Positions 8,705 through 17,669 are shown, counted from the first letter of the stretch. The stretch: 64,000 nt of DNA from Emticicia sp. C21 (GCF_003418935.1 NZ_QVMT01000002.1:1-64000); one strand, 5' to 3'. Notes: generated by a model from the letters alone, not told the origin. Program-made: numbers and translations.

Positions 8705-8727
8705 GTTCTGAGATGGTATCAGTAAAA

Positions 8728-9111
8728 TTATTTTACTTCTACTTCTGCACCAGCTTCTTCTAAAGATTTTTTCAAACCTTCAGCTTCATCTTTAGCAACA
8801 CCTTCTTTCAATGGTTTCGGAGCTGAGTCTACTAAATCTTTAGCTTCTTTCAAGCCAAGACCAGTAAGATCTTTCACTAACTTCACAACTTGAAGTTTGT
8901 TAGGACCAGCACCTTTCAGGATTACGTCGAAAGATGTTTTTTCAGCTGGAGCTTCAGCAGCTTCGCCACCGCCGCCACCACCTTGCATTACTACAGGTGC
9001 AGCAGCTGCTGGTTCGATACCATACTCGTCTTTTAATATTTGTGCTAATTCGTTTACTTCTTTTACAGTCAAATTTACTAATTGCTCTGCAAATGCTTTC
9101 AAATCTGCCAT
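8728..9111 (-). CDS. rplL: 50S ribosomal protein L7/L12
   Basis: 127 residues, normal for the family. The start is the ATG at 9111 ([19 protein letters not shown]), not the in-frame ATG at 9210, whose extra 33 residues match no L7/L12. The order is N-terminal dimer domain, Ala/Gly-rich hinge ([15 protein letters not shown]) and C-terminal domain with [20 protein letters not shown] and AGAEVEVK. L7/L12 forms the flexible ribosome stalk that recruits translation factors. It is the last gene of rplK-rplA-rplJ-rplL; a 123-base gap with a hairpin separates it from rplJ, which may help adjust its higher stoichiometry. Confidence 0.98.
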   Translation of the reverse strand: MADLKAFAEQLVNLTVKEVNELAQILKDEYGIEPAAAAPVVMQGGGGGGEAAEAPAEKTSFDVILKGAGPNKLQVVKLVKDLTGLGLKEAKDLVDSAPKPLKEGVAKDEAEGLKKSLEEAGAEVEVK

Positions 9112-9168
9112 TTTTGTATAGAATTTAAAAGTTAATACTTGTTTTTGATAAATAATTTTGAATTTAAT

Positions 9169-9187
9169 ATCAGCCAACCTGGCTGAT
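9169..9187 (-). promoter_or_regulatory. Hairpin between rplJ and rplL
   Basis: ATCAGCCA and TGGCTGAT form a perfect 8-bp stem with a 3-base loop in the rplJ-rplL intercistronic RNA. There is no T tract, so it is more likely a processing or stability element than a terminator. Confidence 0.45.
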
Positions 9188-9234
9188 GATTGTTTACTGC
9201 ATATAGCCATTGAAAGCTACAATTGGTAAACGAA

Positions 9235-9768
9235 TTAAGCTGCTTCTTTCTCCGACAAAGTCTTGAGAATACCAGCCAATTTGTTGCCACCGCTTTGCAA
9301 GCCAGAAATAACATTTTTGGCAGGTGATTGCAACAAACCGATAACTTCGCCAATCAATTCCTGCTTTGATTTCAAGTTCAACAACGTATCCAATTGGTCG
9401 TGGCCGATGAACAAAGCTGAATCAACTGAAGCACCTTTTAATGTGATGCTGTTTTTATTTGCTTTCAGGAAGTCTTTAATCAATTTTGCAGCTACTTTGC
9501 CCGACTCATCGTGGAACATCACACCTGAAAAACCTTTAAGAACAGTTCCGTCAAATGACGAATAATCGGTATCTAATCTTTCAAGAGCCTTGCTGATTAG
9601 TGTGTTTTTCACTACACGATACTCGATACCACGCTCGAAACACAAACGACGTAATTCATTGGTTTTAGCAACGTTCAGTCCGCCCGCATCGGTGATATAG
9701 AAGTAAGGGGTAGCTGCAAATTTCTCTGCAAGCTCGTCAATTATTGCTCCTTTTTCTTCTTTTGTCAT
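9235..9768 (-). CDS. rplJ: 50S ribosomal protein L10
   Basis: 177 residues, typical length. The N-terminus MTKEEKGAIIDELAEKF, the motif LRRLCFERGIEYRVVKNTL and the C-terminal helix that anchors L7/L12 dimers fit L10. The protein forms the base of the ribosomal stalk and, in many bacteria, represses its own operon by binding the mRNA. Only two bases separate it from rplA upstream, which leaves no room for the L10 leader found at this place in some Firmicutes. Any control would have to act elsewhere, for instance in the long rplK leader; this is inference. Confidence 0.97.
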   Translation of the reverse strand: MTKEEKGAIIDELAEKFAATPYFYITDAGGLNVAKTNELRRLCFERGIEYRVVKNTLISKALERLDTDYSSFDGTVLKGFSGVMFHDESGKVAAKLIKDFLKANKNSITLKGASVDSALFIGHDQLDTLLNLKSKQELIGEVIGLLQSPAKNVISGLQSGGNKLAGILKTLSEKEAA

Positions 9769-9770
9769 GA

Positions 9771-10469
9771 TTACAATCCATTAATGGTTGTTCTGTCGAT
9801 TTGAATACCAGGCCCCATTGTGCTTGCCAGTGATATGCTTTTCACATATGTACCTTTAGCTGAAGATGGTTTCAATTTCAACAAAGTTTGAATCAATTCT
9901 GTAGCATTTTCTGCTAATTTCTCAGGCGAGAAAGAAACCTTACCGATGGAAGCGTGAATGATACCGGTTTTGTCAACTTTGAAGTCGATTTTACCAGCTT
10001 TCACTTCTTTTACTGCTGTTGCTACGTCGAGCGTTACAGTACCAGACTTAGGGTTTGGCATCAATCCGCGTGGTCCGAGGATTTTACCTAACTTACCAAG
10101 TTTAGCCATTACAGTTGGCATCGTGATGATTACGTCGATGTCGGTCCAACCTTGTTCGATTTTTTGGATGTATTCGTCCAAACCTACATAATCAGCGCCA
10201 GCAGCTTTTGCATCAGCTTCTTTATCAGGAGTACACAATACTAAAACGCGAACAGTTTTACCGGTTCCGTGTGGTAGAGCTACCACACCACGTACCATTT
10301 GGTCAGCCTTACGAGGGTCAACACCTAAACGAACGTGAACATCTACCGAAGAGTCGAATTTAGTGTATGCAATTTGCTTCAAAACATCAGCTGCATCTTT
10401 TAGAGAATAAGCTTTTGAAGCGTCATACTTCGACATTGCTTCCTTTCTTTTTTTGGTCAATTTTGCCAT
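9771..10469 (-). CDS. rplA: 50S ribosomal protein L1
   Basis: 232 residues, the expected size. The conserved stretches [54 protein letters not shown] and the C-terminal SIGKVSF are all present. L1 binds 23S rRNA at the mobile stalk near the tRNA exit site; in E. coli it also represses the rplK-rplA operon by binding the leader mRNA. Here it is the second gene of rplK-rplA-rplJ-rplL, 80 bases after rplK, and that gap contains a short hairpin. Confidence 0.98.
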   Translation of the reverse strand: MAKLTKKRKEAMSKYDASKAYSLKDAADVLKQIAYTKFDSSVDVHVRLGVDPRKADQMVRGVVALPHGTGKTVRVLVLCTPDKEADAKAAGADYVGLDEYIQKIEQGWTDIDVIITMPTVMAKLGKLGKILGPRGLMPNPKSGTVTLDVATAVKEVKAGKIDFKVDKTGIIHASIGKVSFSPEKLAENATELIQTLLKLKPSSAKGTYVKSISLASTMGPGIQIDRTTINGL

Positions 10470-10489
10470 TTGCTTTGTTTGGTTATAGC

Positions 10490-10506
10490 GTTATGCCGGG
10501 CATAAC
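10490..10506 (-). promoter_or_regulatory. Hairpin between rplK and rplA
   Basis: GTTATGC and GCATAAC pair perfectly around a 3-base loop within the 80-base rplK-rplA spacer. No T tract follows; a role in mRNA processing or translational coupling is possible. Confidence 0.4.
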
Positions 10507-10549
10507 TCCCATGAATAATAATGAATGAGTAACAATCATTCGTTGTTTT

Positions 10550-10987
10550 TTAAAACGGTGCGTTGCCTGAGATAGTAATGCCCATGTTTTTGGCAGTACC
10601 GGCAATCATCTTCATTGCTGATTCAACAGTAAAGCAATTCAAGTCTGGCATTTTGGTTTCGGCAATAGTTTTTACCTGATCCCAAGTTACCGAACCAACT
10701 TTCTTACGATTGGGTTGGTCTGAACCTGTTTTTACCTTAGATGCTTCTAACAGCATGATAGCAGCGGGTGGAGTTTTGATGGCAAATTCAAACGATTTGT
10801 CAGTGTAATAAGTAATTACAACTGGCAAGATCATACCCACTTTATCCTGGGTACGAGCGTTGAATTGTTTACAAAATTCCATGATGTTCAAACCTTTAGA
10901 ACCCAATGCCGGACCAATTGGTGGCGAAGGGTTGGCTTGACCGCCTTTTACCTGAAGTTTCACATATCCTGCGATGTCTTTCGCCAT
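10550..10987 (-). CDS. rplK: 50S ribosomal protein L11
   Basis: 145 residues. [20 protein letters not shown] near the N-terminus, the [19 protein letters not shown] stretch and the C-terminal RNA-binding domain ([22 protein letters not shown]) are characteristic. L11 binds the GTPase-associated centre of 23S rRNA and is needed for stringent-response sensing by RelA-type enzymes. It is the first gene of the operon, preceded by a strong promoter about 215 bases upstream and a long untranslated leader. The usual upstream genes secE and nusG are absent. Confidence 0.98.
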   Translation of the reverse strand: MAKDIAGYVKLQVKGGQANPSPPIGPALGSKGLNIMEFCKQFNARTQDKVGMILPVVITYYTDKSFEFAIKTPPAAIMLLEASKVKTGSDQPNRKKVGSVTWDQVKTIAETKMPDLNCFTVESAMKMIAGTAKNMGITISGNAPF

Positions 10988-11201
10988 TGTCTTTCAGATT
11001 TTAAGGAATTTTACAAAAAGATTTGCTTGAGTCTTGATTAGGGGCTCACATTCCCGCCTCAGTATCAATCATTTCCGTTGATTTTGGTTCAGAAATTTCG
11101 CCTTTTGCCAGGGGAAGCGACACCGTGTGAATAGGCATCAAGACTAAGACTGATTTCTGCCGTTTCAAGAAGTATTTGCACACCTTTTGAAAATCGGACT
11201 G

Positions 11202-11232
11202 CAAAAGTAGGGGTTTTTGATTTGATTAGCAA
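11202..11232 (-). promoter_or_regulatory. Promoter of the rplKAJL operon
   Basis: On the minus strand TTG (11230-11232), a 20-base spacer and TACTTTTG (11202-11209), an exact fit to the Bacteroidota housekeeping promoter. Transcription would start near 11195, giving a leader of about 200 bases before rplK. Confidence 0.75.
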
Positions 11233-11439
11233 GGAAACTTTTAAGTATTTTCTAAAAATCTTACAAATGGGCAAAAACAGTTAAAAAGTGAGAAGACACT
11301 GATTATAAACAGGTTACGTATAGCTTTCCTATTGAGCAGAGTATGACATTTTTGGGTAAAAATGCTATAAAATAAGGATTTACTATGCCCTTTGCTAAGA
11401 TTTAACATTGACTTAACATACCTAACGATTTTTTAACCA

Positions 11440-11447
11440 TAACTTTG
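11440..11447 (+). promoter_or_regulatory. -7 element for the PhoB-like gene
   Basis: TAACTTTG fits TAnnTTTG. Transcription from it would begin around 11454, too close to an upstream TTG start at 11459, which supports the ATG at 11474. The nearest -33 TTG is too far away (29 bases). Confidence 0.5.
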
Positions 11448-11473
11448 CAGTACACTAATTGAAAACGCCAAAT

Positions 11474-12160
11474 ATGAGTTCTGCTCACCGTGTTTTAGTA
11501 GTTGACGATGAAGCCGATATAGTTGAATTGTTAAGCTACAACCTTGAAAAAGAGGGGTATAAGGTCGCTAGTGCCCCGGATGGAAAAAAAGCTATTGAAG
11601 TTGCTCGTGAATTTCTGCCTGATTTAGTTATCCTTGATATAATGATGCCATATATGGATGGTATCGAAGTAGGGCGGACGCTACGTGCTATGCCTGAAAT
11701 GAAGAATATCTACATTCTGTATCTGACCGCCCGCTCTGAAGAATATTCTGAAATTGCCGCATTTGAAGTGGGTGCCGATGATTATCTGACCAAGCCAATC
11801 AAGCCTCGTGCATTAATGAGTCGTATCAATGCGTTCTTCCGCCGTGAGGCACAAAAAACAGATACAAGTGATACATTAGAAGTAGCAGGTCTGAATATTA
11901 ATCGCCAGAATTATACTGTTACAAAGCAGGATGGCTCAACCATTGTATTACCCAAAAAGGAATTTGAATTACTTTTCTTCTTAGCACAGTATCCTAACAA
12001 AGTATTTAGCCGCGATGAAATTCTTCAGAAAATCTGGGGGGTTGATATTTTCGTTGTTGAACGTACGATAGATGTACACATCCGTAAAGTACGCGAAAAA
12101 GTAGGCGAAAATTATATCAAAACCCTGAAAGGCGTAGGATATATGTTTACAGATGAGTAA
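11474..12160 (+). CDS. PhoB/OmpR-type response regulator
   Basis: 228 residues from the ATG at 11474 (MSSAHRVLVVDDEADIVELL). The receiver domain has the acidic pair Asp11-Asp12, the phosphoacceptor Asp55 in LVILDIMMPYMDG, the Thr of YLTAR and the Lys of DDYLTKPIKP. The C-terminal winged helix ends with VDVHIRKVREKVGENY-like and IKTLKGVGYMF sequence. The histidine kinase gene follows 95 bases later. In many Bacteroidota this kind of pair is the PhoB/PhoR-like system, but phosphate control is inferred from similarity only; no phosphate genes adjoin. Confidence 0.93.
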   Translation: MSSAHRVLVVDDEADIVELLSYNLEKEGYKVASAPDGKKAIEVAREFLPDLVILDIMMPYMDGIEVGRTLRAMPEMKNIYILYLTARSEEYSEIAAFEVGADDYLTKPIKPRALMSRINAFFRREAQKTDTSDTLEVAGLNINRQNYTVTKQDGSTIVLPKKEFELLFFLAQYPNKVFSRDEILQKIWGVDIFVVERTIDVHIRKVREKVGENYIKTLKGVGYMFTDE

Positions 12161-12255
12161 TTATCTGTATTAAGAAAGAATTATCAGTAATTTTGCAGAA
12201 ATTATTTCCGCAAATGAGGGATTGATAATTTTTTCATTTTAACCATTCACTCAGA

Positions 12256-13308
12256 ATGTCGTTTAGCCCCCGAATTATTGCATTTTTTCTTGCCGTATTA
12301 ATTACGACTGTTTCTATTGTATTCTTAAGTTTTGTACCTAATGTGAGTGCGGCTATGTTGTTTGTGGTAGGTGTAGCTTCTTTTTTTGCCTCTTTCTTTT
12401 TTGTCTTCTATACCATTGATATTCTGGTCTTTCGTGAAGTAGACCAGATTTATAAGACTATTCAGAAACTCAAAATCCGTGATTTTGATATTTCGCGCAG
12501 AACTCTGATCAGAAGTGTAAACCCCATCAAAAAATTGAACTCTGAAATCTCGAATTATGTAGCCCGTAAACAGCAGGAGATTGACGAGTTGAAGAAGATG
12601 GAGGTATTTAGAAGAGAGTTCCTTGCAGATGTATCGCACGAATTGAAAACCCCAATCTTTGCCGCTCAGGGCTTTATTCATACGTTATTGGATGGAGCGA
12701 TGGAAGACCCTGTGATTCTCGAACGCTTTTTAAATAAAGCCGCCAAAAGCCTTGATGGTCTGGATGCTTTGGTAAGAGATCTGGTTACCCTCTCACAGGT
12801 GGAAAAAGGCGACTTGAAAATGCATTTCGAGAAAATCGACCTGAAACATATTACCGAAGAAATATTTGAGCAATTAGAGTCAAAAGCTAAAACCAGAGGA
12901 GTAACATTAAAAATCAAACCGAAAGATCTACAAGCAGCCTGGGTAACAGCTGATAAACAGCGTATCTCTCAGGTAATTACCAATCTGGTTGATAATGCCA
13001 TTAAATATGGTAAAGAAAACGGAAAGATAATTGTAGAAATAGAAGAAGAGAAAAAGTACTTCCAGATTTCGATAGAAGACGATGGGCCGGGTATTTCGCC
13101 GGAACACCTTTCACGTATCTTTGAACGTTTCTACAGAATTGATAAAAGTCGCTCGCGTGAAACAGGTGGCACAGGCTTGGGATTGGCTATTGTAAAGCAT
13201 ATCCTCAACGCACACCATTCAAAAATTAGTGTTACCAGTAAGATTGATAAAGGTACACGATTCTCCTTTAGATTACCGGTAGCTGGTCAGGAAATTAGTA
13301 AGGGGTAA
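12256..13308 (+). CDS. PhoR-like sensor histidine kinase
   Basis: 350 residues. Two close membrane helices (about 6-27 and 30-55) with almost no periplasmic loop, a linker, the HisKA box FLADVSHELKTPIFAAQGF with His128, and an HATPase_c domain with NLVDNAIKYGK (N box), EDDGPGIS (G1) and GTGLGLAIVKH (G2). With so little outside the membrane, sensing must be intramembrane or through a partner such as a transporter, as for PhoR-type kinases. It follows its response regulator on the same strand and is its natural partner. A TAATTTTG at 12188-12195 could serve as a separate weak promoter. Confidence 0.92.
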   Translation: MSFSPRIIAFFLAVLITTVSIVFLSFVPNVSAAMLFVVGVASFFASFFFVFYTIDILVFREVDQIYKTIQKLKIRDFDISRRTLIRSVNPIKKLNSEISNYVARKQQEIDELKKMEVFRREFLADVSHELKTPIFAAQGFIHTLLDGAMEDPVILERFLNKAAKSLDGLDALVRDLVTLSQVEKGDLKMHFEKIDLKHITEEIFEQLESKAKTRGVTLKIKPKDLQAAWVTADKQRISQVITNLVDNAIKYGKENGKIIVEIEEEKKYFQISIEDDGPGISPEHLSRIFERFYRIDKSRSRETGGTGLGLAIVKHILNAHHSKISVTSKIDKGTRFSFRLPVAGQEISKG

Positions 13309-13372
13309 AATAGCCGGGTTCAATCGTCTAGTTACCCCATTACCATTTCACAGCAGTTTGGTGAGAACACTT

Positions 13373-13957
13373 TTAATCTTCAAGATTAAAAGCTTTTTTC
13401 ACGGCTTCATAATTCTTAAAATCTATATCTTTCAGACGAGCGCCACTTGCTCCCGCAATAAATACAAAACGGAAATCTTCATCAATAAAAATCTCATTCA
13501 CATCTACGTGCTTTGCAAATTTTATACTACACTCCATTTTTTTTGCAGAAGCTTCAAAGAGATAATTACGCTGCATAATTTCCCCCCAGGCATAATAGTA
13601 TTGCAAAGTAAAGGGAAGTAAATAGATGTTTTCGTCGTCTCCTGTTACCTTGTTATAAACTAATACAATACCGTCTTTCAGAATATTTTCGGTCAGTTGA
13701 TTAATTTTATTTCCGCTAAATGTGATTTTACTGGTAAATGTTTTTGGGTCATAAGCCTTGATAAAATCGGCTTCTTTAACGGTATACCACTCTGTAGCTA
13801 TCACTTTTACTTTTCCTAAGTCTCCGTCCGGACCTTTATCTCCGACCACCCCCTGTGGCCCTGCCGGACCAATTTCTCCATCTGGTCCTTTTTTACAGCC
13901 ATTTATTAATACTAATACTATCAATAGACAGCATAGCCGATTAATATTTTTTTTCAT
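13373..13957 (-). CDS. Collagen-like lipoprotein (second copy of a tandem pair)
   Basis: 194 residues. A lipoprotein signal ending in INGC (Cys21) is followed at once by a short collagen-like run of Gly-X-Y triplets, GPDGEIGPAGPQG through GDKGPDGDLG (about nine triplets). The remaining 145 residues are a beta-rich domain of unknown type. The paralogue just upstream shares the same plan, including the ends GARLKDIDFKNYEAVKKAFN here and GARLNNVDLTNYEQVKQALN there. The protein should sit at the cell surface or in the periplasm. The stop lies near the convergent kinase gene. Function unknown. Confidence 0.85.
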   Translation of the reverse strand: MKKNINRLCCLLIVLVLINGCKKGPDGEIGPAGPQGVVGDKGPDGDLGKVKVIATEWYTVKEADFIKAYDPKTFTSKITFSGNKINQLTENILKDGIVLVYNKVTGDDENIYLLPFTLQYYYAWGEIMQRNYLFEASAKKMECSIKFAKHVDVNEIFIDEDFRFVFIAGASGARLKDIDFKNYEAVKKAFNLED

Positions 13958-14009
13958 TGATTTCTATTTTAAATGTTCTATACAACTGATTTTAGATATA
14001 CCGTCAGAT

Positions 14010-14588
14010 TTAGTCTTTTAGATTCAGCGCTTGCTTTACCTGTTCATAATTGGTTAAATCTACATTATTCAAGCGTGCACCCCCTGTATTTGGAATGATT
14101 ATAAAGCGGTACTCTTCATCGCGGAATAATTTAGTCACATCGGCAGGTTTTGATAATTCTATAAATAAATCTGCTCTTTTGGGGCCGGCTATAAAATAAT
14201 AGCTCAATTGAAGATTTTCCGAAACGTGTCCATAGTCAATTACTGTCGGAACTGAAATAACTTTAGTACGGTCACTTACCGGGCGCATATACATTAATAT
14301 TACACCGTCGTTTATCTCTTTTTGAGTTAAATTATCAAGTCCGCCACCAGTGAAACCAGTTGCGGTATATAGACCTTCTGCATCATATCGGCTTAAATGA
14401 TCTGCTTTCGTTACAGGTGACCATCCCAAAGCCATCACATTAATTTCGCCGATATTACCTTTGGGGCCGGTGTTCCCTTTAGCACCTTGCGGACCAATAG
14501 CTCCGTTTTCACCTGCCGGGCCTTCGCATGCAGTAAATAATAGTAGAGCAGATAGTAGTGTTAGTAAAGCGTAAACATTTTTTTTCAT
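14010..14588 (-). CDS. Collagen-like lipoprotein (first copy of a tandem pair)
   Basis: 192 residues. The signal peptide ends FTAC (Cys20) and the mature part starts with collagen-like triplets GPAGENGAIGPQGAKGNTGP. The C-terminal domain contains GWSPVTKADHLSRYDAEGLYT and GARLNNVDLTNYEQVKQAL, aligned throughout with the downstream copy, so the two arose by tandem duplication and have since diverged a good deal. The copies are 52 bases apart and probably co-transcribed. Bacterial Gly-X-Y runs can form triple helices, so a trimeric surface stalk is conceivable, though the run is short. No enzymatic motif was found. Confidence 0.85.
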   Translation of the reverse strand: MKKNVYALLTLLSALLLFTACEGPAGENGAIGPQGAKGNTGPKGNIGEINVMALGWSPVTKADHLSRYDAEGLYTATGFTGGGLDNLTQKEINDGVILMYMRPVSDRTKVISVPTVIDYGHVSENLQLSYYFIAGPKRADLFIELSKPADVTKLFRDEEYRFIIIPNTGGARLNNVDLTNYEQVKQALNLKD

Positions 14589-14717
14589 AAAGAGTAGTAA
14601 GTTTAAAATTCATCTCAAAATTCTTATCTTTTCCATACCTTATCAATAAGGCATTTGCCGTATTTTCTTTAGAAGAGATTTAATATGAATATCAGAAAAT
14701 CAACTGGTTAGATAAAC

Positions 14718-14764
14718 AAAGACGCCTGTCTATTCAGTCATAGACCAAATAGACAGGCGTCTTT
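14718..14764 (-). terminator. Terminator of the secreted beta-helix gene
   Basis: A perfect 17-bp inverted repeat (arms 14718-14734 and 14748-14764, core GACGCCTGTC) lies 15 bases after the stop. On the minus strand it ends in TTT followed by GTTTATC; a strong hairpin with a modest T tract. Confidence 0.8.
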
Positions 14765-14778
14765 AAAAGGAGAAAATT

Positions 14779-17589
14779 CTAATTACAAGCTGCAATAGGT
14801 GTAGCTTTCGCTACAAAAACCGCCCCTGTACTTATTTCAAAACCTGCATTTAATGAGATACTATTATTGGCTAGGTATTGCGCATTGGCAGTAGCCAACA
14901 CTTTGTTAGTTGCCGTAATAGTAGTAGATGAGGCGTAAATAGCTGTGCCGGAAATAGAAGCAGTAAGGCTGATATTTGATGAAACTGTTGTTACAATTAT
15001 TTCAGTAGTAGCTACTCTTTCGCTTTTACAATTACTGGCTTCGCAAGCGCTATAATAAACTATAGTAGATGTAGGTGATTGATTCAAGCTATTGCCTGTT
15101 CCAATGGCTGTTCCTCCTGTTGCCTGATTATACCAGGTAACAGTTCCAACACTACATTGAGCCGATAGGATGACCGTATTGCCCGGACAAACCACAGTTT
15201 TATTTACAGTAACATTAGTTGGATTAGTAGTAAGTGTAGGGACCGATTGACGTTCGTAAGCTCCCATATCTGCAACACCATTATTATAAGGGCGGGGTGA
15301 GTTAGTAATATCAGTGGTAAAAGTATTGGTATTAGTACCTGTATTAACCCCCGGCGAGCAACCAGTTAAAGATAGCCCATCATCAGTGCTGAAGAATTTA
15401 TTATCTGCGCCATCAATATCTGAAATATTGGTAAATAGTGGGTCTCCATCATAATTATTCCCACCATCAATACCATAATTCCCACTCCATGAGCCGCCTG
15501 CTCCTGAGTTTTGTAGGATAGAATAGCTACTAGTGAGCGTTCCGTCATCAAGCGCATTGAATATATTACCACCTGCAACAGGGGTTTCATTCCATATAAT
15601 GCTATTAATAAAACTTATATTACCATTACCATCTGCTGTAATGGTTTTTTTTGGAGTTAAACTATTATTATTTACAACCGTCAAGTTTGTGAATTTAATA
15701 GTTTTACCAGCCTGCATATTAGACGAAACACTAATGGCACCACCATCACGGTAATTATTGCTAAGAAAAGCAGCATTATTAAATAAAACTACATTATCAA
15801 CAAAAGTATGCCCTCTATGAATAAACATACCACCTGTTTGCTCTCCTCTATTATTTAAATAATAACTATTGTTGATCCTGACAGTATCTATACCATTAGT
15901 ATTATTATGATAAGTAGTACCGAACAAGCCATCATTTCCTATAAAAATACAGTTTTTAATGGTTGGAAAAGACGCATTAATACTCAAGGCAGCACCATAA
16001 ACGGATGAAAGAGGGAAACCGTTAACTGTTTGAGAGACGGAGCTTCCGGTACTTTTACCGGCTGTGAAGGTAATCCCGTCAACACCTGTGTTTTTATCAC
16101 AATTAATAATGGCAAGAATATGGTAAACATTATTGCCTTGAATATCGGTGTAGGTTTCAGCAATAGAATTACCATCAGTATTCGTATCATTATTGTCAAC
16201 ATCGCCCGAAAAAATGGTCTTATTGGTTTTAAAGTCTCTTTGAGCAAATGAGGTTTCAGTGCCTGCAAAACCACCAAAGAGCTTCACGCCAGATTTCATG
16301 TACCAGATTTTATTTCTACTATTTGAAGGATTGACATTTCCGGAAGCATCGGCTATTGGCTTATATATACCTGCTGAAACCCATACACTATCATTAGCAG
16401 ATGAGGCATTAATCATAGCCTGAATATCACCAGAAGCATTAGCCCATGAAAAACCATCACCTGTGCCCGTTCCAATAGTTTTTACATATCGGCGGGTAGG
16501 GGTTCTTATATAACTAAAAGGAACGATAAAAGTACAACTTTCGTAACTGATTTTGGCGTACAGTATATAAGAACCGCCAGGAAAATTGCCCGGAATAAAG
16601 GTATTATTATTTGACGTATAAGTACCTGCTGAGATAGTTGCTGCAGCATCTCTGAAAATTCCTTGAATAGCTGATAATTTGAAAGAAGAACCGGTAAAAA
16701 TAGCATTATTGGCAGCGTTATTATTAACCAGAATGTTGAGATTGGTAAGAGTAGGATAGGCATTGGCCCGTATTACGCCATCATTAGAAGTAGAACCTGA
16801 ATTATATAAAGAGCCATCTATCTGCAGAAGCCCGTCATTTTCGGTAGTTGCATTTGATTGTGTATAATAATCACCAGTCATTTTGATAATTCCGCAACCG
16901 AGATTTCTCAGTCTGCTATTCGAATTATACAATTCTAAGCTCCCTGTAATATTTACCAGCCCATTATTATTCAATTTCCCGGGAATAAGCGTAATAGCTG
17001 TGGCAGGGCTGGTTCCATTGAAAGTTGCTCCAGCATTATTATTTAATATAGCACCGGAATCTCCGAAGCGAATCACTTCTTTTCCGTTGGAAGTAATTAT
17101 GCCCCCACTCTGATTATTAATGGTAGCTGCTGCCATTCTGATACCATAATTCGCTCCACCATTTATAGTAATAGTACCAGTATTATTGATAATAGCACTA
17201 AAAGTCAGGAGAATAGCCGCTTCCTGAGAAACTTCAGTAGGATTTGTATTAGTGACTAGAAGTGTTCCATTATTAGTAAGTCCACCATTGCTGATTTGTA
17301 AGACTGGGCCAACGATACTAGAAATGGTAAGTGTTGCGCCACTATTAACTGTAAGTAATGCTCCTGAAACAGAAATGTTGATACTTTTGGCAGAGACGCT
17401 GCTACTGATAATAGGGTCGATGGTTGCCGTATTGATAATTACCTCATCAGAAGCAGTGGGTACTCCTACAGGATTCCAGTTGGCATCACTATGCCAGTCA
17501 GTGGTTGTACCAGCCCAGGTTTTAGTTTGAGCAAATAAGTATTGGGTGCAAAAAAGACCCAATAACAATAACAGTAAAGTTTTTTTCAT
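14779..17589 (-). CDS. Large secreted beta-helix protein with Ig-like and C-terminal stack domains
   Basis: 936 residues. A Sec signal (1-20) is followed by a WAG...DWHSDANWNPVGVP opening and Asn/Gly/Thr-rich repeats (21-340) like those of extracellular adhesins. A pectate-lyase-like right-handed beta-helix follows (about 365-785; WANASGDIQAMINAS, FGGFAGTETS, ending RPYNNGVADMGAYE). An Ig-like region with CPGNTVILSAQC and WYNQATGG comes next (785-870), then a C-terminal domain with ISLNAGFEISTGAVFVAKA, seen at the end of many Cytophagales secreted proteins. It is probably a surface or released protein exported by Sec and perhaps T9SS. No catalytic residues were identified, so enzymatic activity is unproven. 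It lies directly downstream of the hybrid regulator gene. Confidence 0.85.
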   Translation of the reverse strand: MKKTLLLLLLGLFCTQYLFAQTKTWAGTTTDWHSDANWNPVGVPTASDEVIINTATIDPIISSSVSAKSINISVSGALLTVNSGATLTISSIVGPVLQISNGGLTNNGTLLVTNTNPTEVSQEAAILLTFSAIINNTGTITINGGANYGIRMAAATINNQSGGIITSNGKEVIRFGDSGAILNNNAGATFNGTSPATAITLIPGKLNNNGLVNITGSLELYNSNSRLRNLGCGIIKMTGDYYTQSNATTENDGLLQIDGSLYNSGSTSNDGVIRANAYPTLTNLNILVNNNAANNAIFTGSSFKLSAIQGIFRDAAATISAGTYTSNNNTFIPGNFPGGSYILYAKISYESCTFIVPFSYIRTPTRRYVKTIGTGTGDGFSWANASGDIQAMINASSANDSVWVSAGIYKPIADASGNVNPSNSRNKIWYMKSGVKLFGGFAGTETSFAQRDFKTNKTIFSGDVDNNDTNTDGNSIAETYTDIQGNNVYHILAIINCDKNTGVDGITFTAGKSTGSSVSQTVNGFPLSSVYGAALSINASFPTIKNCIFIGNDGLFGTTYHNNTNGIDTVRINNSYYLNNRGEQTGGMFIHRGHTFVDNVVLFNNAAFLSNNYRDGGAISVSSNMQAGKTIKFTNLTVVNNNSLTPKKTITADGNGNISFINSIIWNETPVAGGNIFNALDDGTLTSSYSILQNSGAGGSWSGNYGIDGGNNYDGDPLFTNISDIDGADNKFFSTDDGLSLTGCSPGVNTGTNTNTFTTDITNSPRPYNNGVADMGAYERQSVPTLTTNPTNVTVNKTVVCPGNTVILSAQCSVGTVTWYNQATGGTAIGTGNSLNQSPTSTIVYYSACEASNCKSERVATTEIIVTTVSSNISLTASISGTAIYASSTTITATNKVLATANAQYLANNSISLNAGFEISTGAVFVAKATPIAACN

Positions 17590-17629
17590 GTTGAGACTTT
17601 CGATGGTATTAAGGTGGGGAATAATACCT

Positions 17630-17637
17630 CAAAAGTA
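17630..17637 (-). promoter_or_regulatory. -7 element for the beta-helix gene
   Basis: On the minus strand TACTTTTG, 41 bases before the start codon. No TTG is found at the normal -33 spacing, which suggests an activator-dependent promoter. Confidence 0.5.
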
Positions 17638-17669
17638 GCTTTGCTATTATACGTAGCGTTAGCGCAAAA

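Larger units (their letters stand above)
8353..8727. other. Intergenic region with small repeats
   Basis: 375 bases between the oxidoreductase start and rplL. It holds a short palindrome GCGAGCT-ttc-AGCTCGC (8514-8530), a C/G-rich patch CTCCCCTTTAGGAGCCGGGG of a kind that looks repeat-derived (near 8642-8661), and the rplL terminator. No gene is supported. Confidence 0.6.
10988..11473. other. Divergent regulatory region between rplK and the response regulator gene
   Basis: 486 bases. The minus-strand side holds the rplK promoter (11202-11232) and a leader of about 200 bases with possible stems such as TCGCCTT...AAGCGA near 11098-11120. The plus side holds a -7 element for the response regulator at 11440-11447. 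No tRNA or small protein gene is convincing. Confidence 0.6.

Noticed and set aside
11089-11274. 61-codon open frame upstream of rplK
   Set aside because: It spans the rplK promoter and -33 element, so it cannot be a gene expressed from it; no motif.
13758-14021. Gly/Pro-rich plus-strand frame opposite the collagen-like lipoproteins
   Set aside because: It is the antisense image of the Gly-X-Y codons of the real minus-strand gene.
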